A stretch of DNA of 64,000 nucleotides from Bradyrhizobium forestalis (GCF_002795245.1 NZ_PGVG01000006.1:93687-157686), one strand, 5' to 3'. Shown: positions 36,467 to 45,134, numbered from the stretch's first letter. Numbers and translations are program-made. The notes: generated from the letters alone by a model not told the origin.

Positions 36467-37669
36467 ATGCGAGCAAGAAATTACTTCATCGGCGCGGCCT
36501 TCGCGCTTCTGGCGGGCGGCATGGCTCATTCGGCCCTGGCGCAGGACATCAAGATCGGCGAGATCAACAGCTATTCGCTGTTGCCGGCCTTCACCGAGCC
36601 CTATCGCAAGGGATGGCAGCTCGCGGTGGAAGAGATCAACGCGGCCGGCGGCATCAACGGCAAGAAGCTCGTCGTCGTCTCCAAGGATGATGGCGGCAAG
36701 CCGGCGGATGCGCAGACGGCGGCCAACGAGCTCGTCTCGAGCGAGGGCGTGGCGATGCTCGCCGGCACGTTCCTGTCGAACATCGGCCTTGCGGTCAGCG
36801 ATTTCGCCAACCAGAAGAAGGTGTTTTTTCTTGCAGCCGAGCCGCTGACGGACGCCATCACCTGGTCCAAGGGCAACAAATACACCTTCCGCCTGCGTCC
36901 CTCCAACTACATGCAGGCGGCGATGCTGGTGGAGGCAGCCAGCAAGCTGCCGGCAAAACGCTGGGCGACGATCGCGCCGAACTATGAATACGGCCAGTCG
37001 GCAGTCGCCGTGTTCAAGAAGCTGATGTCGGAGAAGCGTCCGGACATCCAGTGGGTCGATGAGCAGTGGCCGCCGCAGGGCAAGATCGACGCGGGCCCGG
37101 TGGTGCAGGCGGTTGCCGCCGCCAATCCCGAAGCGATCCTCAACGTCACCTTCGGTGCCGACCTCGTCAAGCTCGTGCGCGAAGGCAACACCCGCGGCCT
37201 GTTCAAGGGGCGCGAGGTCGTCTCCTTCCTGACCGGCGAGCCCGAATATCTCGATCCGCTCAAGGACGAGACGCCGGAGGGCTGGATTGTCACCGGCTAT
37301 CCCTGGTACTCGATCAAGACCCCCGAGCATGACGCGTTCCTGAAAGCGTACCAGGCCAAGTACAACGACTATCCGCGTCTCGGCTCGATCGTCGGCTACC
37401 AGACCATCAAGTCGGCCGCCGCCATTCTCGCGAAGGCCGGCTCGACCGATCCGGAGAAGCTGATTGCCGCGGCGGAGGGGCTCTCGATGCCGTCGCCGTT
37501 CGGCGAGATCACCTTCCGCAAGATCGACCATCAGTCGACGTTAGGGGCCTTTGTCGGCAAGACCGTGCTGAAGGACGGCAAGGGCGTGATGGTGGACTCG
37601 TCCTATAAGAAGGGCGCGGACTATCTGCCCAGCGATGCCGAAGTCGCGAAGCTGCGTCCGAAGGATTGA
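36467..37669 (+). CDS. Liv-type ABC transporter periplasmic binding protein
   Basis: From ATG 36467 (GGAG eight bases upstream) the protein has 400 residues. A signal peptide ends at AHSALAQD. The mature protein has the type I periplasmic-binding fold seen in LivJ/LivK and AmiC-like proteins, with INAAGGINGKKLVVVSKDDG as the family segment. It belongs to the hnr operon and precedes the fused permease. Given context, nicotinate, 6-hydroxynicotinate or a related pyridine acid is a likelier ligand than leucine. That is inference. Confidence 0.85.
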   Translation: MRARNYFIGAAFALLAGGMAHSALAQDIKIGEINSYSLLPAFTEPYRKGWQLAVEEINAAGGINGKKLVVVSKDDGGKPADAQTAANELVSSEGVAMLAGTFLSNIGLAVSDFANQKKVFFLAAEPLTDAITWSKGNKYTFRLRPSNYMQAAMLVEAASKLPAKRWATIAPNYEYGQSAVAVFKKLMSEKRPDIQWVDEQWPPQGKIDAGPVVQAVAAANPEAILNVTFGADLVKLVREGNTRGLFKGREVVSFLTGEPEYLDPLKDETPEGWIVTGYPWYSIKTPEHDAFLKAYQAKYNDYPRLGSIVGYQTIKSAAAILAKAGSTDPEKLIAAAEGLSMPSPFGEITFRKIDHQSTLGAFVGKTVLKDGKGVMVDSSYKKGADYLPSDAEVAKLRPKD

Positions 37670-37680
37670 TCGCAGCTGCC

Positions 37681-37795
37681 GTAGGGTGGGTACGCCCTGC
37701 GGACTGCGCGTAGCGCAGACCGCTTGGCGTAACCCACCACTTTCGGTGCCACACGAAATAAAGATGGTGGGTTACGCTGCGCTAACCCACCCTAC
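37681..37795. repeat. Long inverted repeat GTAGGGTGGGT element
   Basis: The outer arms GTAGGGTGGGT (37681-37691) and ACCCACCCTAC (37785-37795) are exact reverse complements. Inner parts also pair, with AACCCACCA near 37731 against TGGTGGGTT near 37765. The element fills the space between the binding protein and the fused permease inside the operon, where it could stabilise or partly end the upstream message. Confidence 0.8.
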
Positions 37796-37819
37796 GACTT
37801 CACTTAACCCGGACCGCCG

Positions 37820-39709
37820 ATGGCCTTTTACGTCGTACAGTTTCTGACCGGTCTCGCCAGCGCAGCGTCGCTGTTCCTGGTGGCCTCGGGCCTGTCGATC
37901 ATCTTCGGCGTGACGCGGATCGTGAATTTCGCGCATGGCGCCTTCTACATGATCGGCGCCTATATCGCCTTCACGCTCACCGAGCGGCTTTCGGGGGCGT
38001 TCGGCTTCTGGGGCAGCATCGTGCTGGCCGCGCTCGCCGTGGCGCTGATCGGCGTCATCGTCGAGATGGTGCTGCTCCGCCGCATCTATCATGCGCCGGA
38101 GCTGTTCCAGCTGCTCGCGACCTTCGGCCTGACCCTGATGGTCGAGGACCTCGTCGTGCTGATCTGGGGGCCGGATGATCTCGTCGGCCGCCGCGCGCCG
38201 GGGTTCAAGGGCGCGATCGATTTCTTCGGCCAGAACATCCCGAGCTACGATCTGTTCCTGATCGTGCTCGGCCCGGTGGTGCTCGGCATTCTCTGGCTGC
38301 TGTTCCAGCGCACGCGCTGGGGTGTGCTGGTGCGCGCCGCGACGCAGGACCGCGACATGGTTGCAGCCCTCGGCGTCAATCAAAAGTGGCTGTTCACATC
38401 AGTGTTCGCCGTCGGCGTCTTTCTCGCAGCCCTCGGCGGCGCGCTCCAGATCCCGCGCGATGCCGTGCATCACGCCATGGACCTGCGCATCATCGTCGAG
38501 GTCTTCGTCGTGGTCGTGATCGGCGGCCTCGGCAGCATCGTCGGCGCCTTCGTCGCCGCCGTGCTGGTCTCCGAGCTCAATGCCTTCGGCATCCTGATCT
38601 TCCCGAAGATCTCCATCATCCTGGTGTTCCTGGTGATGGCCGTGGTGCTGATCGTGCGGCCCTGGGGCCTGTTCGGCAAGCCCGAGGCGGCCGCACGCAA
38701 GACGCCGGGTCTCACGGTCAATCCCTGGCGGCCGCTGACGTCGAACGAGCGGCTGGCCTCGCTGGCAGCGCTGGTCATCGCAGCGATGCTGCCGCTGTTC
38801 GCCGGCAACTACGCACTGACCGTCGGCTCGGAGATTGCGATCTTCGTGATCTTCGCCGTCAGCCTGCACTTCCTGATGTCGGTCGGCGGGCTCGCCTCGT
38901 TCGGTCACGCCGCCTATTTCGGGCTCGGCGCCTATGGCATCGCCTTCCTCGCCAAGATGGCGGGGCTGCCGATGATCGTGTGCCTGTTGCTCGGCCCGCT
39001 GCTCGGCTGTCTGGGCGCCGCGGTGTTCGGCTTCTTCGCGGTGCAGCTCTCCGGCGTCTATTTCGCGATGCTGACGCTCGCCTTCGCGCAGATCGTGTGG
39101 TCGATCGCGTTCCAGTGGGTGAGCGTGACGGGCGGCGACAACGGCATTCTGGGCCTCTGGCCGTCGAGCTGGGCGGCGAGCCCGTCGCATTTCTATTGGC
39201 TGGCGCTCGGTGTCGCAGCGCTGGTCATGATCGCGCTGCGGGCCATGGTGTTCTCGCCGTTCGGCTACGCGCTGCGAGCCACGCGCGATTCGCTGCTGCG
39301 CAGCGAAGCGATCGGCATCGATGCCAAGCGAATCCAGTGGACCGCCTTCGTCATCGCAGGCACGACCGCCGGCATTGGCGGCGCGCTGTTCGCCTACCTC
39401 AAGGGCAGCGTGTTCCCCGACAATCTCGGCATTTCGCTCTCGGTCGACGCGCTGGTCATGGTGCTGCTCGGCGGCGTCGAGACGGTGTCGGGCGCGGTGA
39501 TCGGCGCCATCGTCTACAAGGCGCTCAACATCTGGCTGGTGAGCCAGACCGACCTGTCGAAGCTCGTGCTCGGCGGCTTCATCATGCTGATCGTCGTCGT
39601 CTTCCCCAAGGGCATCGTCGGCATGCTGGAGATGCTGGCGCAGCGCCGCAGGAAGTCCTCGCCGCCGGGATCCCCCTTGCTTGCCAAGCCGATCGAGTCC
39701 GCCGAATGA
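37820..39709 (+). CDS. Fused LivH-LivM ABC permease
   Basis: The 629-residue protein joins two permeases normally encoded separately. Residues 1 to about 290 are LivH-like (ASLFLVASGLSIIFGVTRIVNFAHGAFYM). After a short linker, residues about 310-629 are LivM-like (SVGGLASFGHAAYFGLGAYG). Each half carries roughly eight to ten membrane helices. It would form the membrane channel for the binding protein just upstream. Its stop overlaps the livG-like start (ATGA). Confidence 0.88.
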   Translation: MAFYVVQFLTGLASAASLFLVASGLSIIFGVTRIVNFAHGAFYMIGAYIAFTLTERLSGAFGFWGSIVLAALAVALIGVIVEMVLLRRIYHAPELFQLLATFGLTLMVEDLVVLIWGPDDLVGRRAPGFKGAIDFFGQNIPSYDLFLIVLGPVVLGILWLLFQRTRWGVLVRAATQDRDMVAALGVNQKWLFTSVFAVGVFLAALGGALQIPRDAVHHAMDLRIIVEVFVVVVIGGLGSIVGAFVAAVLVSELNAFGILIFPKISIILVFLVMAVVLIVRPWGLFGKPEAAARKTPGLTVNPWRPLTSNERLASLAALVIAAMLPLFAGNYALTVGSEIAIFVIFAVSLHFLMSVGGLASFGHAAYFGLGAYGIAFLAKMAGLPMIVCLLLGPLLGCLGAAVFGFFAVQLSGVYFAMLTLAFAQIVWSIAFQWVSVTGGDNGILGLWPSSWAASPSHFYWLALGVAALVMIALRAMVFSPFGYALRATRDSLLRSEAIGIDAKRIQWTAFVIAGTTAGIGGALFAYLKGSVFPDNLGISLSVDALVMVLLGGVETVSGAVIGAIVYKALNIWLVSQTDLSKLVLGGFIMLIVVVFPKGIVGMLEMLAQRRRKSSPPGSPLLAKPIESAE

Positions 39710-40497
39710 GCGCCATCCCCCCACTTCTCGCGGTCGAAGGCCTGACCAAATCCTATGGCGGCATCCATGCCGTGCGCGGCGTCTCGTTCTCGCTGCGCGC
39801 CGGGGAGATCCTGGCGCTGATCGGGCCGAACGGCGCAGGCAAAAGCACATGCTTCGACATGCTCAACGGCCAGAACAAGCCAGACTCGGGGCACGTTCGC
39901 CTGCTCGGCGAAGAGATCACAGGCAGGAAGCCGCGCGAGGTCTGGCGACTGGGTGTCGGGCGCACCTTCCAGATCACCGCGACCTTCGCCACCATGACCG
40001 TGCGCGAAAACGTGCAGGTCGCGCTGGTCTCGCACGGGAAGCAGCTGTTCAATCTGTTCGGCTCGGCGCCGAAGTTCGACCGCGGTGAGGCCGGCCGTCT
40101 GCTCGAGCTGGTCGGCATGGGCGGCTACGCGGATCGCCCCTGCGGCGAGCTTGCCTATGGCGACCTCAAGCGGCTCGAGCTTGCGGTCGCACTCGCCAAC
40201 CAGCCAAAGCTGCTCTTGATGGACGAGCCGACTGCCGGCATGGCGCCGCGCGAGCGCGTCGACCTGATGCGGCTGACCGCAAGCATCGCGCGGGAGAAAT
40301 CGATCGGCGTGCTCTTCACCGAGCACGACATGGATGTGGTGTTCGAGCATGCCGACCGCATCATCGTGCTCAATCGCGGCACGTTGATCGCCGAGGGCTC
40401 GCCGGCCGAGGTGCGCGGCAATCCGCAGGTGCAGGCGGTCTATCTCGGCGAGGGCCTCGTCTACGATGCCCGCCATCGCGAGGGAGCCTCCACATGA
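39706..40497 (+). CDS. Liv-type ABC transporter ATPase (LivG-like)
   Basis: From the ATG at 39706 the protein has 263 residues. Walker A is GPNGAGKST, the signature region is CGELAYGDLKRLELA in the LivG style, and Walker B is LLLMDEPTAGM followed by a switch histidine in FTEHDMDVV. The C-terminal VQAVYLGEG is typical of LivG. The start overlaps the permease stop by four bases. A longer frame upstream lies inside the permease gene and is not used. Confidence 0.9.
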   Translation: MSAIPPLLAVEGLTKSYGGIHAVRGVSFSLRAGEILALIGPNGAGKSTCFDMLNGQNKPDSGHVRLLGEEITGRKPREVWRLGVGRTFQITATFATMTVRENVQVALVSHGKQLFNLFGSAPKFDRGEAGRLLELVGMGGYADRPCGELAYGDLKRLELAVALANQPKLLLMDEPTAGMAPRERVDLMRLTASIAREKSIGVLFTEHDMDVVFEHADRIIVLNRGTLIAEGSPAEVRGNPQVQAVYLGEGLVYDARHREGAST

Positions 40498-41198
40498 AGC
40501 TCACGGTGCAGGACCTCAACAGCCACTATGGCCCGGCACACATCCTGTTCGACATCGGCTTCGAAGTCGGCGAGGGCGAGGTCGTGGCGCTGCTCGGACG
40601 TAACGGCGCGGGCAAGTCGACGACGTTCCGCTCCATCGTCGGTCTCGTCGCGCAGCGCTCCGGCCGCATCATGTTCGAGGGCAAGGATGTTTCGGCGAAG
40701 CCGACACACGAGATCGTGCGCGAGGGCCTCGGTTACGTGCCGGAGGAGCGGCGCATCTTCACCGACTTGACCGTCGAGGAAAACCTCGAAGTCGGCCGCC
40801 AGCCGAAGCGCCCGAACGCGCCGCACTGGACGCGCGAAAAACTGTTCTCGCTGTTTCCAAACCTCGGCGAGATGAAGAACCGCCCGGGCGGCCGCATGAG
40901 CGGCGGCGAGCAGCAGATGCTGACGATCGCGCGCACGCTGATGGGCAATCCGTCGCTGGTGCTGCTGGACGAGCCGTCGGAGGGCCTGTCGCCGAAGATC
41001 GTGGAGCAGATGGTCGATGCCATTCTGACCATGAAGAAGGAAGGCGTCAGCATCGTCGTCTCCGAGCAGAATCTGCATTTCGCGCGGCTGATTTCGGATC
41101 GCGCCTACATCATCGAGCGCGGCCGCATCTGCTTCGGCGGCACCATGGCCGAGCTCGACGCGCGTCCGGATATCCGCGACGCGCATCTGTCGTTGTGA
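40494..41198 (+). CDS. Liv-type ABC transporter ATPase (LivF-like)
   Basis: The 234-residue protein has Walker A GRNGAGKST, signature MSGGEQQ, Walker B LVLLDEPSEGLSP and a switch segment VVSEQNLHFA. These match LivF. It overlaps the livG-like gene by four bases and completes a full importer: binding protein, fused permease and two ATPases. The tight overlaps imply fixed stoichiometry through coupled translation. Confidence 0.9.
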   Translation: MKLTVQDLNSHYGPAHILFDIGFEVGEGEVVALLGRNGAGKSTTFRSIVGLVAQRSGRIMFEGKDVSAKPTHEIVREGLGYVPEERRIFTDLTVEENLEVGRQPKRPNAPHWTREKLFSLFPNLGEMKNRPGGRMSGGEQQMLTIARTLMGNPSLVLLDEPSEGLSPKIVEQMVDAILTMKKEGVSIVVSEQNLHFARLISDRAYIIERGRICFGGTMAELDARPDIRDAHLSL

Positions 41199-41223
41199 GG
41201 CAAAGGGAAGGGGCCGCGAACGG

Positions 41224-41691
41224 ATGGCGAGAAGCGTCACGGCGAAAAAGAGCGTCAAACCGGCCAAAACGCTTAACAAGCCGCCTTACGTGCTCGACGA
41301 GCAGGTCGGCTTCATCCTGCGCCAGGTCTGGCAGCGCCACAGCTCGATCTTCGCCCGCGACATCGGCACCAACCTGACGCCGACGCAATGGGCGGCGTTG
41401 TCGAAACTGGCCGAGACCGGGCCGTGCTCGCAGAATCAGCTCGGGCGCCTGACGGCGATGGACGTCGCGACCATCAAGGGCGTGATCGATCGTCTCACCG
41501 CGCGCGGCCTGACCGAGACCAGCCAGGATCCCGATGACGGACGGCGACTCCTTGTCAGCTTGACGCGCGCGGGTCTGCAGCTTGCGGAGAAGCTGGCGCC
41601 GAATGCGCTTGCGATCACGCGCGAGACGCTGGCACCGCTCGAGCCTAGGGAGCGCGAGCTGCTGATGGTGCTGCTGAACAAGCTGCGGTGA
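41224..41691 (+). CDS. MarR-family regulator, NicR/BpsR-like
   Basis: The 155-residue protein has a winged helix-turn-helix (QNQLGRLTAMDVATIKGVIDRL, then DPDDGRRLLVSLT in the wing). The N-terminal YVLDEQVGFILRQVWQRHSSIF resembles NicR and BpsR, MarR repressors that respond to 6-hydroxynicotinate. It is the last gene of the hnr operon, 25 bases after livF. It is the natural candidate to bind the palindromes at 33276, 33428 and 44087. Its 3' end overlaps the convergent gene by 47 bases. Confidence 0.8.
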   Translation: MARSVTAKKSVKPAKTLNKPPYVLDEQVGFILRQVWQRHSSIFARDIGTNLTPTQWAALSKLAETGPCSQNQLGRLTAMDVATIKGVIDRLTARGLTETSQDPDDGRRLLVSLTRAGLQLAEKLAPNALAITRETLAPLEPRERELLMVLLNKLR

Positions 41692-42259
41692 ATACGGTCC
41701 TGTCGGCGGCAGTGTGCCGCTTGGTCCACCCGATCACGATGGCCAGCGGCACGATCCAGCACATCCAGGCTGCGATGGCGTAGACCTCGTCAAACGGCAA
41801 CATGAGGACCGTTGCCGCTGATGTCACCAGCCGCAGCCAAATGGCAGCCGACGCGACAGCGGCGACCGCAATCATCCGCCGCGCATGGCTTGCGACATTG
41901 CCGGACCGAACGGCATGGAGCGCGGCGCCAGCCAGTGCGAGCCATGTGACGCCTTGCACGAACAGGCCCGCCCGCGCGATGGCGTTGGCTTGGCTGTTCA
42001 GAGCGACCGGAAGAGCGCTTAGCGCGCCAACCAGAATGCAACCGAAGGCGAAGCGGCCGATCAGGCGGTGCAGAGGCGGGCGATAGCGCAGGAACAGCGC
42101 AAGGGGGATGAGGATCAGTGCCAGTCCTGACGCGATCATGTGCAGCGGAAACACGATGGGAAGTCGCGGAAGGACCAGATACAAGGGATGAGGCAGCGGC
42201 ATCGACCCAGACCCGAGGGCAATCGCCATCGGGCCCGCCGGAAAGACCACAGAGGACAC
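41645..42259 (-). CDS. DUF2306-like membrane protein
   Basis: The protein has about six membrane helices, with LPRLPIVFPLHMIASGLALILIP and HRLIGRFAFGCILVG segments like DUF2306 proteins. The start is uncertain. GTG 42259 gives 204 residues but places the start one base from the divergent gene's ATG at 42261; a TTG further upstream would overlap that gene. Function is unknown, and no tie to nicotinate breakdown is evident beyond position. Confidence 0.55.
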   Translation of the reverse strand: MSSVVFPAGPMAIALGSGSMPLPHPLYLVLPRLPIVFPLHMIASGLALILIPLALFLRYRPPLHRLIGRFAFGCILVGALSALPVALNSQANAIARAGLFVQGVTWLALAGAALHAVRSGNVASHARRMIAVAAVASAAIWLRLVTSAATVLMLPFDEVYAIAAWMCWIVPLAIVIGWTKRHTAADRTVFTAACSAAPSAARAP

Positions 42260-42260
42260 G

Positions 42261-42809
42261 ATGATGAAGGCGACTACCCTGGCAGGGCCGACCGCACGCG
42301 GCCGAAATCCGGACGGCGGCGCAATTGATTGCGGTTCGGCTCGCTCCAAATCAGCGCTCCTCGTCCCGATCAAGGTTTTGATCGCAGCAGCGATCGTCGG
42401 GCTTGGTGTCGGCCATGTGGCGCCCGCCGTTGGTGCTGGCGTTTCCGTAACCGATTTCGAGGGGCGCTGGAAGGACGACACCAGGAATCTGGTGCTCGAC
42501 ATATCGAAGTGCAGCGGCGGCTGGTGCGGTGTCGAAGTTATCGGCGAAAACACCTGCGGCCGTGCCGCCTTGCGCATTGAGGAGCGCCCGTCGCGTGGCG
42601 GCCGTTTGGTTGGCCGCCTCGAGCTGGCGGCGGAAACCCAGCCCTATTCCGTGTCGGCCGAGCTTCAACAGGGGCAGCAGGGCCGTCGCATGCTGTTGAA
42701 GGGCCAAAGCGGCGACCAGTTTCAGCCTTGGCGCCGCACCTATCCGTTCATGGCGGCGCTTGCGCGTGTCGGGGATGCACAGTGCCGGATGGATGCCAAG
42801 GTCTCGTGA
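42261..42809 (+). CDS. Exported DUF2147-like small domain protein
   Basis: A hydrophobic segment at about residues 33-56 (VPIKVLIAAAIVGLGVGHV) is followed by a domain beginning DFEGRWKDDTRNLVLDISKC and containing GGWCGVEVIGENTCG, a pattern like DUF2147 lipocalin-type proteins with paired cysteines. The start is uncertain because about 30 residues precede the hydrophobic part. The mature domain is probably periplasmic. It is convergent with the enamidase gene, five bases apart. Confidence 0.6.
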   Translation: MMKATTLAGPTARGRNPDGGAIDCGSARSKSALLVPIKVLIAAAIVGLGVGHVAPAVGAGVSVTDFEGRWKDDTRNLVLDISKCSGGWCGVEVIGENTCGRAALRIEERPSRGGRLVGRLELAAETQPYSVSAELQQGQQGRRMLLKGQSGDQFQPWRRTYPFMAALARVGDAQCRMDAKVS

Positions 42810-42814
42810 CGCCG

Positions 42815-44011
42815 TCACTTCGCCACCACCTCCGGCACCTTGCCGGCCGGCGGCGTGTTGCGGCTGCGCTGGGTGCGCACGATGCCGTCGATGATGGTCA
42901 TGCCGATGCCGGGGAGGTCGCCGAGCCGGACGCTCTCCAGGATGTTCTTGCCGGGCGAGTGCTGGGCCTTGTCCATGATGACAAAGTCGGCGGAGCGGCC
43001 GACTTCGATGAGGCCGCAATCGAGCTGGCGCATCCGCGCGGTGTTGCCGGTGGCGAGACAAAAGGCGATCTCGGCCGGCAGGTCGCCGAGCGAGGACAGC
43101 ATCGAAACCATGCGCAGGATGCCGAGCGGCTGAACGCCGGAGCCGGCGGGCGCATCGGTGCCCAGGATGACGCGGTGCAGGTCGCCCATCTCGCGCGCCG
43201 TGCGCAGCGTGAACAGGGCCGAGCGCTCATTGCCATTGTGCACGAGCTCGAGGCCGCGCTTGCAGCCCTCGCAGATGCAGCGGATCTGGTCGTCGGGCAG
43301 GGCGGTGTGGCCGCCATTGATGTGGCCGACGACGTCGGTGTCGGCCTCCAGCACCACGTCCTTGTCGATCAGGCCGGAGCCGGGGATCGACGGGCCGCCG
43401 GTATGGATCGTGCTCTGGATGCCGTATTTGCGCGCCCAGCCGACCATTTTTCGCGCGGTCGGGCCGTCCTTGACGCCGCCGAGGCCGACCTCGCCGAGCA
43501 GCTTGACGCCGTTGGCGGCCATCTCCTTGAAATCTTCCTCGACCATCTCGCATTCGATCACCGGCGCGCCGGCGTGAACCTTCACGCCGCCGGGACGCAA
43601 GGTCCAGAACGCGCGCTGGGCGAACACGGCCATCGCCTTGAGGCCGACGACGTCGCGGGGCCGGCCGGGCATGTGCACCTCGCCGGCCGAGATCATGGTG
43701 GTGACGCCGCCATGGAGATAGCTGTCGATCCAGTTGATCTGGTTCTGCCGCGGCGTCCAGTCACCCGCGACAGGATGGACGTGACTGTCGATCAGGCCCG
43801 GCGCCACCGTGGTGCCGTGCGCGTCGATGACGGTGGTCGCGCCTTCGGTGTTGACGTCCTTGAAGCGGCCGATCGCGGTGATCTTGCCGTTCTCGGCGAC
43901 GATGGTGTCGCCGTCCAGGATCGGCTTTTCCAAAGCACCGGACAGGATCAGGCCGATATTGCGGATCACCAGCTTCGAAGGTCCGGTGGCCTGGGGTGCG
44001 TCATGCGCCAT
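42815..44011 (-). CDS. ena: Enamidase (amidohydrolase superfamily)
   Basis: The 398-residue protein fits enamidase, which hydrolyses 1,4,5,6-tetrahydro-6-oxonicotinate to 2-formylglutarate and ammonia. Metal-site motifs of the amidohydrolase superfamily are present: DSHVHP (HxH), HTGGPSIPGS, GHINGGHTA and GTDAPAGSG with the final Asp. In E. barkeri this enzyme directly follows Hnr in the pathway. Here it is transcribed away from fpr, with predicted promoters and operators between them. It may be one of several amidohydrolases; the context makes enamidase the best call. Confidence 0.8.
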   Translation of the reverse strand: MAHDAPQATGPSKLVIRNIGLILSGALEKPILDGDTIVAENGKITAIGRFKDVNTEGATTVIDAHGTTVAPGLIDSHVHPVAGDWTPRQNQINWIDSYLHGGVTTMISAGEVHMPGRPRDVVGLKAMAVFAQRAFWTLRPGGVKVHAGAPVIECEMVEEDFKEMAANGVKLLGEVGLGGVKDGPTARKMVGWARKYGIQSTIHTGGPSIPGSGLIDKDVVLEADTDVVGHINGGHTALPDDQIRCICEGCKRGLELVHNGNERSALFTLRTAREMGDLHRVILGTDAPAGSGVQPLGILRMVSMLSSLGDLPAEIAFCLATGNTARMRQLDCGLIEVGRSADFVIMDKAQHSPGKNILESVRLGDLPGIGMTIIDGIVRTQRSRNTPPAGKVPEVVAK

Positions 44012-44060
44012 GGAAGGGGCTCCTTATTCCTAACTGCAACGCTTCCGATCTTGGGCAGCC

Positions 44061-44117
44061 TTGACCGCGGGATCAAGCCGGATTATTCATTAGTATACGA
44101 ATGATCGTGTACAAACG
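44061..44117. promoter_or_regulatory. Divergent ena/fpr promoters with two operator-like sites
   Basis: For fpr, TTGACC (44061-44066) and TATTCA (44084-44089) are 17 bases apart. For ena on the other strand, TTGTAC (44114-44109) and TAATGA (44092-44087) are 16 apart. The imperfect palindrome TCATTAGTATACGAATGA spans 44087-44104 and includes GTATACGAATGAT, also found at hnr. CGTTTGTACAC, as in the nicAB operator, is at 44117-44107 on the minus strand. One regulator could control both directions. Confidence 0.65.
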
Positions 44118-44170
44118 ACGCATAGCTGACCGCCTCGAAAACCGCGAACCAAGCGACACGGAAGGGTGAG

Positions 44171-44944
44171 ATGAGCAATTTCAATCAGGAAAGCGTTTTG
44201 AGCGTCCACCACTGGACCGACACGCTGTTCTCCTTCAAGACCACCCGCAGCCCGACCTTCCGCTTCCGCAACGGCGAATTCACCATGATCGGGCTCAAGG
44301 TCGGCGAGAAGCCGCTGCTGCGGGCCTACAGCGTCGCCAGCGCCAATTACGAGGACACGCTGGAATTCTTCTCGATCAAGGTGCCGGATGGCCCCTTGAC
44401 CTCGCGCCTCCAGCATTTGAAGGAAGGCGACGAGATCATCGTCGGCCGCAAGGCAACCGGCACGCTCGTGATCGACAACCTGGAGGAGGGGCGCAACCTC
44501 TACCTCATCGGCACCGGCACCGGCCTTGCGCCGTTCCTGAGCGTGATCAAGGACCCCGAGACCTACGAGCGGTTTGAGAAGGTGGTGCTGCTGCACGGCT
44601 GCCGGCACGTGAAGGAGCTCGCCTATGGCGAGATGATCACCGAGCATCTGCCGAAGGACGAGCTGCTCGGCGAGTACATCCGCAATCAGCTGATCTACTA
44701 CCCGACCGTGACCCGCGATCCGTTCCGCAACCGCGGCCGCATCACCGACCTCATCACGTCAGGAAAACTGTTCACCGATATCGGCCTGCCGGTGCTGGAA
44801 GCCGCGCATGATCGCGTCATGATCTGCGGCAGCCCCGCGCTGGTGGCGGATACCCGTGTGCTCCTCGGCGAACGCGGTTTCGTCGAGGGCAATCACGGCG
44901 AGCCGGCCCAGTTCGTGGTCGAAAAGGCTTTTGCCGAGCGCTAA
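44171..44944 (+). CDS. fpr: Ferredoxin-NADP(+) reductase
   Basis: The 257-residue protein is a bacterial-type FNR. It has the FAD motif RAYSVAS, the NADP-binding GTGTGLAPFLSVI, the VMICGSPALVADT segment, and the C-terminal FVVEKAFAER extension of subclass I bacterial enzymes. It moves electrons between NADPH and ferredoxin or flavodoxin. Sharing a control region with ena suggests it supplies electrons for the reductive step of Hnr. A general role in oxidative stress is the alternative. Confidence 0.87.
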   Translation: MSNFNQESVLSVHHWTDTLFSFKTTRSPTFRFRNGEFTMIGLKVGEKPLLRAYSVASANYEDTLEFFSIKVPDGPLTSRLQHLKEGDEIIVGRKATGTLVIDNLEEGRNLYLIGTGTGLAPFLSVIKDPETYERFEKVVLLHGCRHVKELAYGEMITEHLPKDELLGEYIRNQLIYYPTVTRDPFRNRGRITDLITSGKLFTDIGLPVLEAAHDRVMICGSPALVADTRVLLGERGFVEGNHGEPAQFVVEKAFAER

Positions 44945-44945
44945 A

Positions 44946-45026
44946 GCGTTTTCGAGCGAAGTGGGCACCGGTTCGCGTAAAGAAAACGCGTCAAAATAGG
45001 AATCTGGAGCCCCGTTCCGGGGCTCT
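44946..45026. repeat. GCGTTTTC palindrome and adjacent hairpin
   Basis: GCGTTTTC (44946-44953) pairs with GAAAACGC (44982-44989), with an inner CGAA/TTCG pairing. This looks like a common rhizobial intergenic palindrome and begins two bases after the fpr stop. Immediately downstream, GAGCCCC, GTTC, GGGGCTC forms a second hairpin near 45008-45026. Either may end fpr transcription, though neither has a T-run. Confidence 0.65.
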
Positions 45027-45134
45027 AGGCACGGAATTTCTGCGCGAGAAGATCGTATTTTCGCCACCGCCGGGGCGTTGCGGCGCCGATTCGGCGCACG
45101 ATACTATGTGGGAGCGAATCAGCGGAGTTCCCAC

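Noticed and set aside
38386..39705. N-terminal extension of the LivG-like frame through the permease gene
   Set aside because: The true LivG start is at 39706, coupled to the permease stop. The upstream part is out of frame with the membrane protein and is low in hydrophobic residues.
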